Below, piece by piece: positions 29,801 to 39,587 of a stretch of DNA of 64,000 nt; position 1 is the stretch's first letter, and the number at the start of each line of letters is the position of its first letter. This DNA comes from Oscheius tipulae (taxonomy: Eukaryota > Nematoda > Chromadorea > Rhabditida > Rhabditidae): NCBI GenBank assembly GCA_037178975.1, contig JASJZH010000002.1, forward strand, positions 6,871,501-6,935,500, given 5' to 3'. The translations under genes were made by a program, and so were the position numbers. Below the pieces are notes generated by a model. It saw only the letters and a list, made by a program, of their open reading frames with translations, was not told the origin of the DNA and ran no database searches.

Positions 29801-32800
29801 AGAAATTTGACTCGTCTGAAACATTTCGTACATTTGAAACAGTTCATGTGCTTCGCTTAGCAAATTTCATTGACCATAAGCTCAAAAGAGTTGTGACTCT
29901 GTTTTCCATGTCAGTCTAGACTGTAGGCTTAGAGCCTAGAACCATCAGTTTTTTTAATGACAACACTCTTTGAGAGCGCCTCCAGTCAATTATTGTAAAA
30001 AATTAAATAAATATGTAATTTCAGTTGCACATTCAGCAGCCCGGGGTCAGCCGAAGTGCATCACCTCGCAATCCTCGGTGAGTTTCCCTCACTTTCATAT
30101 TCCATGTTCTTCCCACATCCAACCCCATTTCAGAATATCCCTGCTGGCTCAATAGTAAGTTGCAAAAAACGAGTGTTAGCCACTAGCCCCACCCTTTCTC
30201 TGTTCTTTTTTGCTGTGTCATAGGAATCCTGGGCGAGGTCTAACCAGGTCAAAGTTCATTTGGACTTTCCGTTGTCAGCTGGTCTTTCACATCTCTTTTT
30301 CTCTATAATGATTCTTGTAGTTGTAGCGCACCTGCGACTAGTTAATCTTTTGGAGACTAAGAGTCCAATTAGTCTTTTCTGGTAGCCATAAGGAAGCCGC
30401 AATTACTCTTTCCGTTCTGGGTGTCCGCTCGTTTCGAGCCGTTTAAAATGTGAACTTGTGAATCAGATAGTTTGGATTTGAGCTTGCTGGGCTTCCGAAT
30501 TGCTAGTTCCTTGTGCTATAAAGGATTCCGACCTCTGGGTTTGAATGACTCGCATCCTCCGAGCACATTTGGGCAACCTGGAAGACTAGTTCTCCTTTCT
30601 CTCTGTCTCTATCTGTCACTCTGTCCCCTCCGCTTCCTCATAGTCTAGACATCACAGTTCTTTCTGTCCTATATACGTAGCTCATTTCCCGGAAAAGATC
30701 TCTTCGCGTGCCTGCCTACAATTCCTTCAGCTCTGTTGAAAGTCGGCAAGCCTTCTGTCTCCTCTTTATGACGCTGATCGCTCCGAAAGCAATCGTAGGC
30801 TTCCTCTCTTCTACTCTTGCTCGTCGAATTAGTGATTATCCCAGTGTCAGTCTGTCTATGTCCAGCCACTCACCATTTTCTAATCTTCCCGACACGCTGC
30901 TCTGTGTTTTGTCCTATTAGAGGGCTTCTTTTGAGAGAGTCATAGACACACTCGAGAGCTAATCTCTGTGAATTTCAGTCGTGACTCCATGATGTCCGTT
31001 CTGAACCGTATCTGGAAGAGCGACGAATGTACAAGGAAGCCTCAGATGCTGAAAATGGCCGCCCTGGATGTACCATCGAGGTAGGTAGTCACTACCTATC
31101 GTTTTTTTCGTTTTTCCTCACGGTTCAATCGGGTCCATTTACGTAACACCTCGAGGGGAAGAAAATTCACACCGAGCTCCTATTTCGCCTGTCTCCCCTC
31201 GTTTTGGGCTAACGGGAGTCTTGAGCATCTTCAAAATGACTGCCGCTTCGAATGAGGGCTCCTCCTCGATCAGACTTCTAATGGAGGGACTCCAGCTGTA
31301 AGTCTGGGAGTCTCCTTTTGCAGAGTATGTTTGCAGACTTGAATCGAGAAAATTCAAAAAGCAAACTGGCGCGAAGATGCAAACCTAAGCAACTTTCCTG
31401 AGCATTCAAGGCCACCACGTTCTATTTGTCTCAACAGGTCTTACGACGAAATTTATAAATTAACCTTCCAGGTAATCGGGCAATAAGTTAAGTGTTTATG
31501 AAATCTAGTAAGAAAATTAGGCGTTTGTTGGAAAAAATTTTTTGAAACATAACTTTAGTTTTGTGACCTTCTTCAGGCGCGCTGGACCTATGAGTGTGCC
31601 CCGTGATCACACGGGTCAAAAGAGGTTGACCCTACTGCTAATTTATAAACATTCATCATCATTTTCCGGACCAATAGCACTAAACTCTCAATATCTTAAC
31701 TCCCATTTTTCAGCGAAGCCCTAAGTCGCCAGCTTTCCGTCTCCGAAACCCTCGTCTCCCCTACTCCTCTCCGTGGCGGTGCTCTTCTCTCCCTCACGGT
31801 TAAACAGCGTAAATTGCTTAAAGTAGGACCTTAATATATGGCTCTGTACAAGTTTTTCAGATAAGTTTCACCCAGATGAACTCCGGCGGAACATTTCTCA
31901 AGATCATGGAGCAGGTGTTCCGCAGACTTGAGGCCAAGTGTCCGGATATTCGGTCAGTGCCCTCGTGCGCGAGTTGAAAATAGCATTTTAGATCAATTTT
32001 CCTTACGACAGCATTTGTGAATTCGTTATCCAGAGAACGCAGTTCGCCTCCATGTGTTAAAACTGAGCATGACCATTGTAAATGTCTTGTGGATATGTTT
32101 GAAAAGTGAGTTGTTCCGACTTCTTAAATCTATGTGGTGTTTAGAATAGTAATTTGTTTGGATGATGTCGACGAGACATTGCCATCATTCAGGAAATTTG
32201 GAGAGAAACATGCTCAGGTGAGTTTTCGCATTTTTTGAACTTCACTTCGTCGTACAGAGATCCTAAAATTGTCATTTCGATAGAGCTGAGTGGTCAAACG
32301 ATCAAACGATAGCTTAGCTGGGATAGAACACGTTAATCTGGAGATTTGTGCGGGGTATCAAACTATTTCCAGACAGAGAGACAGACAGACCATGCCATTC
32401 CAGTCGCAAAAACATTTTATTCAATTCCTCTTCGAGAGATCAAAGGGGCTCAGATCGAAGTTGCAATGGCTGCTACCGTGGGGGCTTTTCACTGGGTAGT
32501 AATTTCTTTGCCTACTTTCAACCCATTCATTGCTCAGATAGTTGTGGCTGACCTTGACGAAGTGCTCGTACCAGCTATCGTCCAAAACTCCATCTTCATC
32601 ATCGCTTCCAGACATGACATCCTCCACTGTTCCGACACCTTTGCCCTGATTGAAAGCAACTAAGTCGTTCACGACAAGATATCATACGTAGAGATAGATT
32701 CGGTAGTTGAATGAAACAGGGGCACCATTTTTGTTACAGGTCAGTTGGTACTTGGCTGTTATGTAGTCGAGATCTGACTGCGCCTAGACGTTCAGTGACA

Positions 32801-33404
32801 GAAGTAAGCAGAATGACAGATAGCGAACTGGGATAGCTCACCAGCCCGAAGACGATCATCCTCAAGAACAAAGGAAGAACGGAATGAGAAGTGGGGGAGG
32901 GGGGTCGAAGCAAACGGAATACAATTCCGAGACGGTCTGCTCCCATCCTTTGAGAGAGACAGATAGAGACCGAGAAACAGAGAGTCAGAAAGACAGAGAG
33001 AGTCAGAGAGACAGAGACAGCTATCTAGATGATCTTTCCCACGTTCCTCGCTGGTCAATGAACTGTTGTTTATACGCTGCAGAACAACAAAAACATTTTT
33101 TCAACTCTCGTATTTCAGATGCGTGAGAGCGGATTCACAGGAGCCATGATTGAGCATTTTGGAGAGATTGCAGTATCCGTCATTGGCTCTCAGGTACCTT
33201 GTGCAGTGTACTCTCAACCAAATGCTGTTTCAGGACTGTGTAAAGTACAACCAGGACGCCGTCAAGGCATGGCGTCTTCTCCTTGCTTTTGTTACCGACG
33301 AGATGAAGGTCGGCTTCGATCGCTACGCCAAAATCAGTGAGCGGAGGAACAGCAGTCAGCACAGTAACCATAGCGAGTGTCCGCATCACCGTTGCTCCAA
33401 ATAG
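26838..33404 (+). CDS. Globin with long N-terminal extension
   Basis: Haem-binding globin of the nematode-like type. Exons: 26838-26905, 29248-29434, 30025-30077, 30134-30154, 30979-31080, 31714-31822, 31861-31952, 31992-32105, 32145-32217, 33119-33193, 33234-33404; phases agree, 354 aa. Residues 1-180 are Ser/Arg-rich and low in structure. The globin fold begins near SLTVKQRKLLKISF and continues through IRSIFLTTAFVNSLSR, an F-helix with the probable proximal His (FGEKHAQMRESGF) and AWRLLLAFVTDEMKVGF. The end is a His/Cys-rich tail (SECPHHRCSK). Exon 4 is a 21-nt micro-exon. The first three exons are joined only by phase and splice sites and are less certain than the core. The residue at E7 was not assigned. 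Introns 1 and 9 are large; intron 9 holds a possible antisense gene. Confidence 0.85.
32421..32859 (-). CDS. Possible small secreted protein gene nested in a globin intron
   Basis: Inside globin intron 32218-33118, opposite strand. The last exon (from 32659, GACTTAG acceptor, to TGA at 32423-32421) encodes an acidic then Tyr-rich stretch (SGSDDEDGVLDDSWYEHF). Its stop codon overlaps AATAAA (32421-32416). Upstream, 32859-32842 (MIVFGL) and 32783-32688 (DYITAKYQLTCNKNGAPVSF) can be spliced together, but the phase into the last exon fails unless a weak donor inside the second exon is used. A hydrophobic N-terminus (SVLPLFLRMIVFGL, frame open to an ATG at 32946) suggests secretion. A loose resemblance to transthyretin-like proteins was considered and is not convincing. 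Confidence 0.38.
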
Positions 33405-33467
33405 TCTTGACATTTTATTTCTGACAGAGACGGGTTCCCGTCTCTTTTTCTCTGCTAATAGCCCCTA

Positions 33468-33473
33468 AATAAA
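33468..33473 (+). terminator. Poly(A) signal of the globin gene
   Basis: AATAAA 64 nt after the globin stop; it lies 3' of the stop codon of the convergent membrane-protein gene, so the two 3' UTRs overlap. Confidence 0.75.
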
Positions 33474-33477
33474 CTGT

Positions 33478-33987
33478 TCATTTCACATTCGGACAAGTGT
33501 AGTATGACTCGGGGAGCAGCTTATCATCCGAGCTTTCGGTCCAGAGCGACTCGGTCTTGGGAGTACTCTCAGTCACGTCGTCAAAGGCCTCTTCTCTGGA
33601 AGAGAGAGTTTTAATCAAAGAGAAAGAACTTACTTAACAGACATAGTTGAAGTGCTTTTCCTCTTGTGAGCCTTGATCCTTGAGAAGGAGATGTAGAGCA
33701 AGAAAAAGAAAGGCACGGAGACAGCAGCGGTCGTGTAGTAGATCGTTTTCCAGACTTGCTCGTTGGCTTCTGCCTCTGGCATGCACATCTTTTCGTTCAG
33801 CGAAGTCTTCTGAACAGGAACATGTCGAAGTCTCTGTCTCTCTGTCTCTGTCCAAATTAATTATGGGACTCACGATGGAAGAGACGAGACTTTCGGGCAG
33901 ATAGTCAGCCACGAAGTCGAGATACTCCGGAAGGCGCTGCTCCAACATCTTGGCACAGTCGACCACCAGCTTCGCAATCTGGTCCAT
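33478..33987 (-). CDS. Small single-pass membrane protein, family unknown
   Basis: Three exons, 5' to 3': 33987-33874, 33809-33634, 33595-33478; phases agree, 135 aa. The N-terminal half is helical and Leu-rich (LPEYLDFVADYLPESLVSSI). A membrane segment follows at about residues 64-82 (TTAAVSVPFFFLLYISF), with a basic stop-transfer (RIKAHKRK). The acidic Ser/Thr-rich tail ends TCPNVK. No signal peptide is evident, so topology is unclear. The gene is convergent with the globin gene, with stops 73 nt apart. I recognise no homologue. Confidence 0.72.
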
Positions 33988-34222
33988 TCTTGAAGAGTGC
34001 CTTCTATCGTTTGAGAAAAGTTTTTCCAATTCCAATTAGCATGTTTTGAATTTCAAATGCGAAAGTTCTGTTTCTCCATCGGAAGTTGGCTTTCTCGCTT
34101 CCAAAGATAGCAATGAGTGAATAATCATTTCCGTTAGGAGAGAAATTGAGATCGAATTTCCCAATAACGGTTAGATAAGAATGACTACTTAACACCGATG
34201 TCCAAGTGCTTCCTTCTCGAAG

Positions 34223-34634
34223 ATGAAGCTGCTCTTCTTGGTGAGTTGGAACTAACTTCTAGTCGAAGCCTAATTCTAGGTTCTTCTTTTGGCCAGCGTT
34301 ATCTGTATCTCTACCTCCATGTGCGACCTCTTTCCGAGGAAGCGTAGGCTTACTACATATGTAAGTGAAACATTGAGTCTAATAAGTTCAGAAGTTTTGC
34401 AAAGACAATTATTGCGATCGCCCCTAGAGGCTGAATGACAGTAATAAGCGCGTTCCTTTGAACATTTCCCTGTTTCTGTTCCCTTACGACGAAAGTTCTT
34501 TAATAGAATAGATCGCTAAACCGAGTAGATTCAAGAAGGTTACAACAATATTTCAGGAATGGCAACTCGTCCAAAACTGTCTCGAAAGAGAGGCTGAAAC
34601 CATGTTCAACATCGCTAACAATTTTAAACGTTGA
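34223..34634 (+). CDS. Short secreted peptide, copy 1 of a tandem family (intact)
   Basis: Three exons: 34223-34240, 34280-34360, 34557-34634; phases all 0, 58 aa. Exon 1 encodes only MKLLFL; exon 2 completes a signal peptide (VLLLASVICIS) and adds a Cys and a basic stretch (CDLFPRKRRL). Exon 3 encodes the conserved tail EWQLVQNCLEREAETMF, ending NNFKR before TGA. The mature peptide would have two cysteines. I know no named family that matches. Two related copies follow on the same strand. All three share upstream blocks resembling AAT..TCATT.CCGTT and GATAAGAATG, which may be promoter elements. Confidence 0.62.
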
Positions 34635-34827
34635 TTGAAATAAACCATAGTTTGAAACGACACTGTTACTGTCCCGATTAGCAACACCACTGTTAAATTT
34701 CTCCACCATTCTAAAGACGACACGATAGAAACAAACAGCTGTTTCGAAAGCAGCTTACGGTCAATAACAGCCAGATAAGAATGTCCTTTTAACCCTATTG
34801 TTCCCTCTTTTCCGCACGTTCTACCAA

Positions 34828-35086
34828 ATGAAGCTTCTCTTTTTGGTAGGTCTCGCCCCATTTTAGTTCAAAGCAATCCAAATGTTCTGCTCCTGGTCAG
34901 TGTCACTTGTCTATCAGCCGGAGCCTGCGACTCTTTGATCCCTGTAAATCGTGCCCCAACTCCCGCGGTACTTGATTTTGAACGAGTCCGTAACCTCAAC
35001 CATTTTTCCAGGAGTACGCAGTTTATACAAACTGTCTCAATTGGGACCAGCAAATCAAAAAGAACATCATTGACAACATTCGTTGA
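34828..35086 (+). pseudogene. Secreted peptide family, copy 2 (first intron acceptor lost)
   Basis: Exon 1 (34828-34845, MKLLFL) is conserved. The homologous exon 2 (34884-34943, reading LVSVTCLSAGACDS) no longer follows an AG: the bases before it are CCAAAT. Nearer AG sites would leave an intron of only 21-28 nt or the wrong phase. Exon 3 (35012-35086) is well kept and in frame (EYAVYTNCLNWDQQ .. NIR, TGA). Either this copy is a recent pseudogene or it uses an unusual splice. Confidence 0.5.
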
Positions 35087-35611
35087 TTTGAATGATTCAT
35101 TTGTTTTCTGTATCAATGTTTGCTTTTTTCCATCTTCACAGTTGTATGGAGGAGGAGACAAACTTGCTCATTCATTGAGAAGGGACAGAGCGACAACTTT
35201 AGCGCCATAGTATCCATCTGTCCGTCCGTCAAGATTCCTGCTCAGTTACTTCCCAAATCCTGGTAGCACTATTACCCAAAAGCGCAGAGTAAAAAACCCT
35301 TGCAAGTGCCAAAAGGTTAGGTGGCATGACAGCTGTGGGGCTCCCTTGGAGTACTTGGTGAGCCGCCTGACTTCGGAACTAAAGGGCCGACCGTCATAGA
35401 TGGCTGTTCTTGAAAACAGACACAATTTGGGTTCAGTAGTCTGACCGAACAGGGAGAGAAGTGCAGTGGCGAGGTGACCTCTACAAAAAAAAGAGGCTAA
35501 TAAATAGTCATTCCCGTTGGAAGTGAAATTAAAGACTGATCAACAAGTAAACAACAAGAAAAGAATTTCTACTTAAACTCTACGGTCAACCTCCTCTTCA
35601 TACCTCCGAAA

Positions 35612-35802
35612 ATGAAGCTATTCCTTCTGGTTAGTTGTAACTGTTACAGTATATCAGCAGTTTACCAGTTTATTCTTTGGCCAGTGTGGCCTGCCGCTTC
35701 ACTTCCGTCTGTGACTACTTCCTTAGACCGACCGCACAACAGCAGCGAGCCCGTCGGGACTGTTATGTTAGAGAGGCCCAAGTCATGATGAACATCCAAT
35801 GA
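35612..35802 (+). pseudogene. Secreted peptide family, copy 3 (frameshifted, second intron absent)
   Basis: Exon 1 (35612-35629, MKLFLL) and a 39-nt first intron match copy 1. Exon 2 starts at 35669 but has one T fewer than copy 1 in the run before GGCCAG, which shifts the frame. The homologous frame continues (SLASVACRFTSVCD) directly into the exon-3 equivalent (RARRDCYVREAQVMMNIQ, TGA 35800-35802) with no second intron. The shift makes an inactive copy most likely; another reading uses a 20-nt intron, which is too short to be believable. Confidence 0.5.
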
Positions 35803-35889
35803 ACTCTTGTTATGACGTGTGTAATAGGCGGACACCTCTAACTGTTGTACCAGCTTCGCTGCCCATACAGAAACCAGAAGAACATAGGC

Positions 35890-35944
35890 GGAGTACGAAA
35901 CCGGGTTGTTCAGATTCATAGCTCAGCGCGCTATCTGCTGAGCT
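35890..35944 (-). repeat. tRNA-like (SINE-like) fragment
   Basis: On the minus strand an A-box-like block (AGCTCAGCAGATAGCGCG) is followed by a B-box-like block (CCGGTTTCGTACTCC) at roughly tRNA spacing. The anticodon arm does not fold, so this is not a functional tRNA and may be a tRNA-derived SINE. Confidence 0.35.
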
Positions 35945-35949
35945 GTAAG

Positions 35950-36740
35950 AACGCGACTGCGTCGCTTCGCCCGTCGCCGCGGGGCCTACGGCTAGACACA
36001 AACACAACATAAGAGAGATATTTTGAAGATAGAACTGACAAATGTACCGTGACTTAATTGTAAGCAGATGACTAAAATTTAAAAATGTGACATGCTGACT
36101 TTTCTGGCTCCCTAAGCTCACTCAAAAAAAGGTTACAAAAGCTAATGTCATTGTGTTCAAATCCACTACATATTTCAAACTGTTCTACTGATTGTCACTT
36201 CCTATCACCTCTTCTGGGATTTCCCCTTTTCCACAGGGTTTTTTTATTGTTTAACTGTCCCGCCCGTATTCTCATCTATTCCATCTAGGTAGTTCAATTC
36301 AAAAGTTCAAATTATCCGCAAATTAGTGGTTGAATTCTTGTAGACATGCTGGTTTACCTTGCCGAGACGGTACGGCAGCAGAGGCTCCTTTAGCGTTTAG
36401 TTGTCTCTCACTAGACTCTCTTGGTTCAAAGCGTTCCGAACGCTCACATGCAAACTCACGTGAATGTAAGAGATGGCTCGTGTGAGCCAATTCAACTCAG
36501 TACAACCTGATCTGCATGAACACATCTAATTTTGAGTCCATGGCCGATGCAATACATAATTGGCTCCTCGTCAGCCTTATCTGAAAGAGCCTCGTAAAAG
36601 CGTGTCGTACTTTCGTGTGAGCCCTGAGATAGAGAGACAGTGGCGGTCAGTTGCGAGAGACTCTAGTGACTGTCCGTTCCTTTTGCTCTCACTGGCTCTT
36701 TTTTTCTAACGAACACTTCATTCCAATACTAGGTTCATGT
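35950..36740. other. Intergenic region upstream of the carboxypeptidase
   Basis: No supported gene. A TTCAG acceptor abuts the carboxypeptidase start codon. Confidence 0.45.
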
Positions 36741-36744
36741 TCAG

Positions 36745-37693
36745 ATGAGACTCCTTTTCCTCATCTTCTTTCTCCCATTTGCTTTGGGGGCTGGAAAAGA
36801 CGACTTGGTCAAGAACCTGCCCGGCCTCACCTTCCAGACCAACTTCGACACCTACTCTGGATTCCTGAATGCCGGGAACAATGGCAGCTGGAGGATGCAT
36901 TACGTGTTCGTTTTGTGCTCTGACTAGAGGGGATGATTGTAGTTTTGATGACTTTCAAGGGGCGATTTTACAGCCTGAAACTGATAAGCTACTAGGTGAC
37001 TCTTAGGTGTTTGGAAGGGAGAGAGAGCTTTACAATTTGTCCCGGTAACTGTCAGTAGATGTCCCTCTGTCTGTCAAGTACTGTTTCAGATTGGTCGAAT
37101 CCCAGAGCAACCCAGCTACTGATCCCTTGCTTTTGTGGTTCAATGGTGGACCGGGATGCTCCTCCTTCGGTGGTCTTTTCGAAGAGCTCGGACCATTTTA
37201 CATCAATCTGGATGGACAGACCCTCTTCGAGAATCCTTATGCCTGGAACAAGAAGGCCAACGTCTTGGCTCTCGAGTCTCCTATCGGAGTAGGATTCTCC
37301 TACGACAACACGGTTGTCAACTTCACCTCGGCCAATGATGATCAGTCGAGAGATCAGAACTATGCTGCTCTCGTGGACTTCTTTACCAAGTGGGACCTTC
37401 TATTTTCACTGTAACCTTGTCTTTTAGTGTTCAGCCACAGTATAAAAACCACTCCTTTTTCCTTTCTGGAGAGTCATACGCTGGTAAGACCCTTTAAGAA
37501 GCATCGGATGAGCCTCCTTTAGGTGTTTACATTCCTATGCTCTCTGCCAAGATCGTGGAAGGAATCAATAACAACACCTTCCCAAACGTGAATTTCCAAG
37601 GAGCGGCCATTGGAAATGGATTCATGCATGTCCAGAAGCTTATGAACTCTCTGGTAATATGGAGCGCATACCACGGAAGAATCTCCCCTGCGT

Positions 37694-37783
<90 letters not shown>

Positions 37784-38961
37784 AAAAGGCAGAGGGACAG
37801 ATAACAGATAACTCTTTCCAGGAAGTGGAAAGACATCAAGGCCAACTGTTCCACCTCTGGAGCTAGTCACTCTGACGACTACAACTACCAACAATTTATG
37901 ACCAGTAACAATGGAATGGACTACTCCGGAGACACTTCCTATTGTGGACAGCTGATCAGCCCACTTATTACTAACTACCCGTAAGCTGTAACACTTTTTC
38001 CGACTGTATTGACTCCAGAGCCGGAAACGACACCGACTTTGATCAGTACAACTACTACCAAGACTGCTACGTCATGACGCAGTCAGCCAGTGGAATGAAG
38101 AGGCGATCCAACGCGGCCTTTGGAAGCTATACTCAGCTGGGACAGCCGAACACGGCTGTTTTAACGAACTATGACTCGACTGACAATCAGTGGGGATATC
38201 CTTGTTGGAACGATGTCGCCACTAAAGCCTATTTGAACAGGAAGGATGTTCAGGACGCTCTGCACATTGAGGCTGGATGGTCAAAGGCGGCCAACAATAC
38301 GTGGAATGACTGCAAGTAGGTGCTAGGAAGACAGAAAGACAAAAAAGTTCTCAGTGACCCAATATACAATCTTTATAACATAACATATGCCGACCAGACC
38401 ACGTTCTTCCAGTATGTCATCGACAAAGTCCAGGTAGTGCTTTGTCTCTGTCTGCCATTTCATTCTTACAGGTGCCCAACTTCCGTTTCCTGATATATAA
38501 CGGTGATGTCGACACCGTCTGTAACTATTTGGGAGATTCCTGGTTCATCGAGTCCCTAGCCCAAGCTTACTCTGTGACAGGTGGTGACCGCAATCCCTGG
38601 CTCTTCGCCGAACAGATGGCCGGCTTTGTGCAAAACTACAAGTTCAAGAGCCTCAGTATCGATGTCCTGACAGTCAAAGGAGCTGGTCACTTCGTACCCA
38701 ATGATCGTCCAGGACCCTCCCTCCAGATGATCACAAACTTCATGTTTGGTCCAACTAACTACTCTTCCAGTTCTCAAATCAATCCCCAGCCAAAGGTGAG
38801 ACTATTGATATGATCTGGATGACCCTTTTCAGCTCTCTCCTCTGATTAAATCCAATGGTCAAGGCACCACACAAGCTCCTCAGCCTACCTCTCCAAAGGG
38901 ATCTTCACTACTTTTGACCCTTCCTGTTTCAATTCTTGCCATTGTCAAGAGCTTTATGTAG
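36745..38961 (+). CDS. Serine carboxypeptidase (S10 family, cathepsin A-like), probably GPI-anchored
   Basis: Lysosomal or secreted carboxypeptidase removing C-terminal residues. Exons: 36745-36905, 37090-37389, 37428-37483, 37523-37691, 37822-37980, 38019-38315, 38355-38433, 38472-38795, 38833-38961; phases agree, 557 aa. Signal peptide [15 protein letters not shown]; oxyanion motif [13 protein letters not shown]; nucleophile Ser in GESYAG (about residue 169); catalytic Asp in NGDVDTVCN and His in [11 protein letters not shown]. The C-terminal tail, Ser/Pro/Gln-rich and ending in a hydrophobic stretch ([17 protein letters not shown]), looks like a GPI-attachment signal, which is unusual for this family. 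The exon 1 donor could lie 2 nt earlier, but only the chosen one keeps phase. The start codon directly follows TTCAG. Confidence 0.92.
37696..37781 (+). repeat. (GA)n microsatellite in a carboxypeptidase intron
   Basis: About 43 GA dinucleotides fill most of the intron 37692-37821. Confidence 0.95.
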
Positions 38962-39281
38962 TTATATATACTGTATTTTGAATGAACCGCTCTTACTCAC
39001 AACTATAGCTCGACACACAAATTTAACTCATTCTCTCTGTCTCTGTCACTATTTCAAGCAATATGAAAGAAATAACCAAGATGCTACAAGAGGTAGTTTG
39101 TGACTGCGATACGCTGACTTATAACGACCCACTTTGTTAAAAGACTGATTGAACTCCAAAGTGCACTGTCCAGAGTACATCGTCCAGGATCTCGGAAAAA
39201 TCGTAAGCTCTTCTATAAACAGCGCCGGTTGAAAAAGCTCGGACTTCAGATGAAGGTACTTGAGGATATGGAGAAGAATAA

Positions 39282-39404
39282 ATGTATGTGGAGAAGGATG
39301 CCAAAATAGATAAGTTGCGTGCCGAGGTGGAACAGCTGCGAAAAGAAGTAGCCGAACTGAAGGCAGGTATCGGAAAGATCCTGACCAAACAAACTCGCTG
39401 TTAA
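39282..39404 (+). CDS. Doubtful short coiled-coil open frame
   Basis: A 40-codon frame from ATG to TAA encodes a heptad-like sequence (IDKLRAEVEQLRKEVAELK) ending TKQTRC. Upstream frames (39130-39280) also look coding-like (basic, Lys/Arg-rich), but I found no splice combination that joins them. It may be the end of a small gene or a remnant. Confidence 0.25.
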   Translation: MYVEKDAKIDKLRAEVEQLRKEVAELKAGIGKILTKQTRC

Positions 39405-39454
39405 AACATTTATTAACAGATCGAGGAGACAAGAAAAGCCAGATAAGATTAAAT

Positions 39455-39460
39455 TTTATT
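39455..39460 (-). terminator. Poly(A) signal of the PARP gene
   Basis: AATAAA on the minus strand, about 130 nt after the stop codon. Confidence 0.65.
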
Positions 39461-39587
39461 CCGCTAAAAATCGGAATGAATGTAGATGATGTTTTTGAAG
39501 AAATGTTTTTCGAAGAGGAGGAGGAGAGGAGACACGGGATGACGCAACAAACATTTAGAGGGACGAGGAATTAGGAGGAGATAATGA

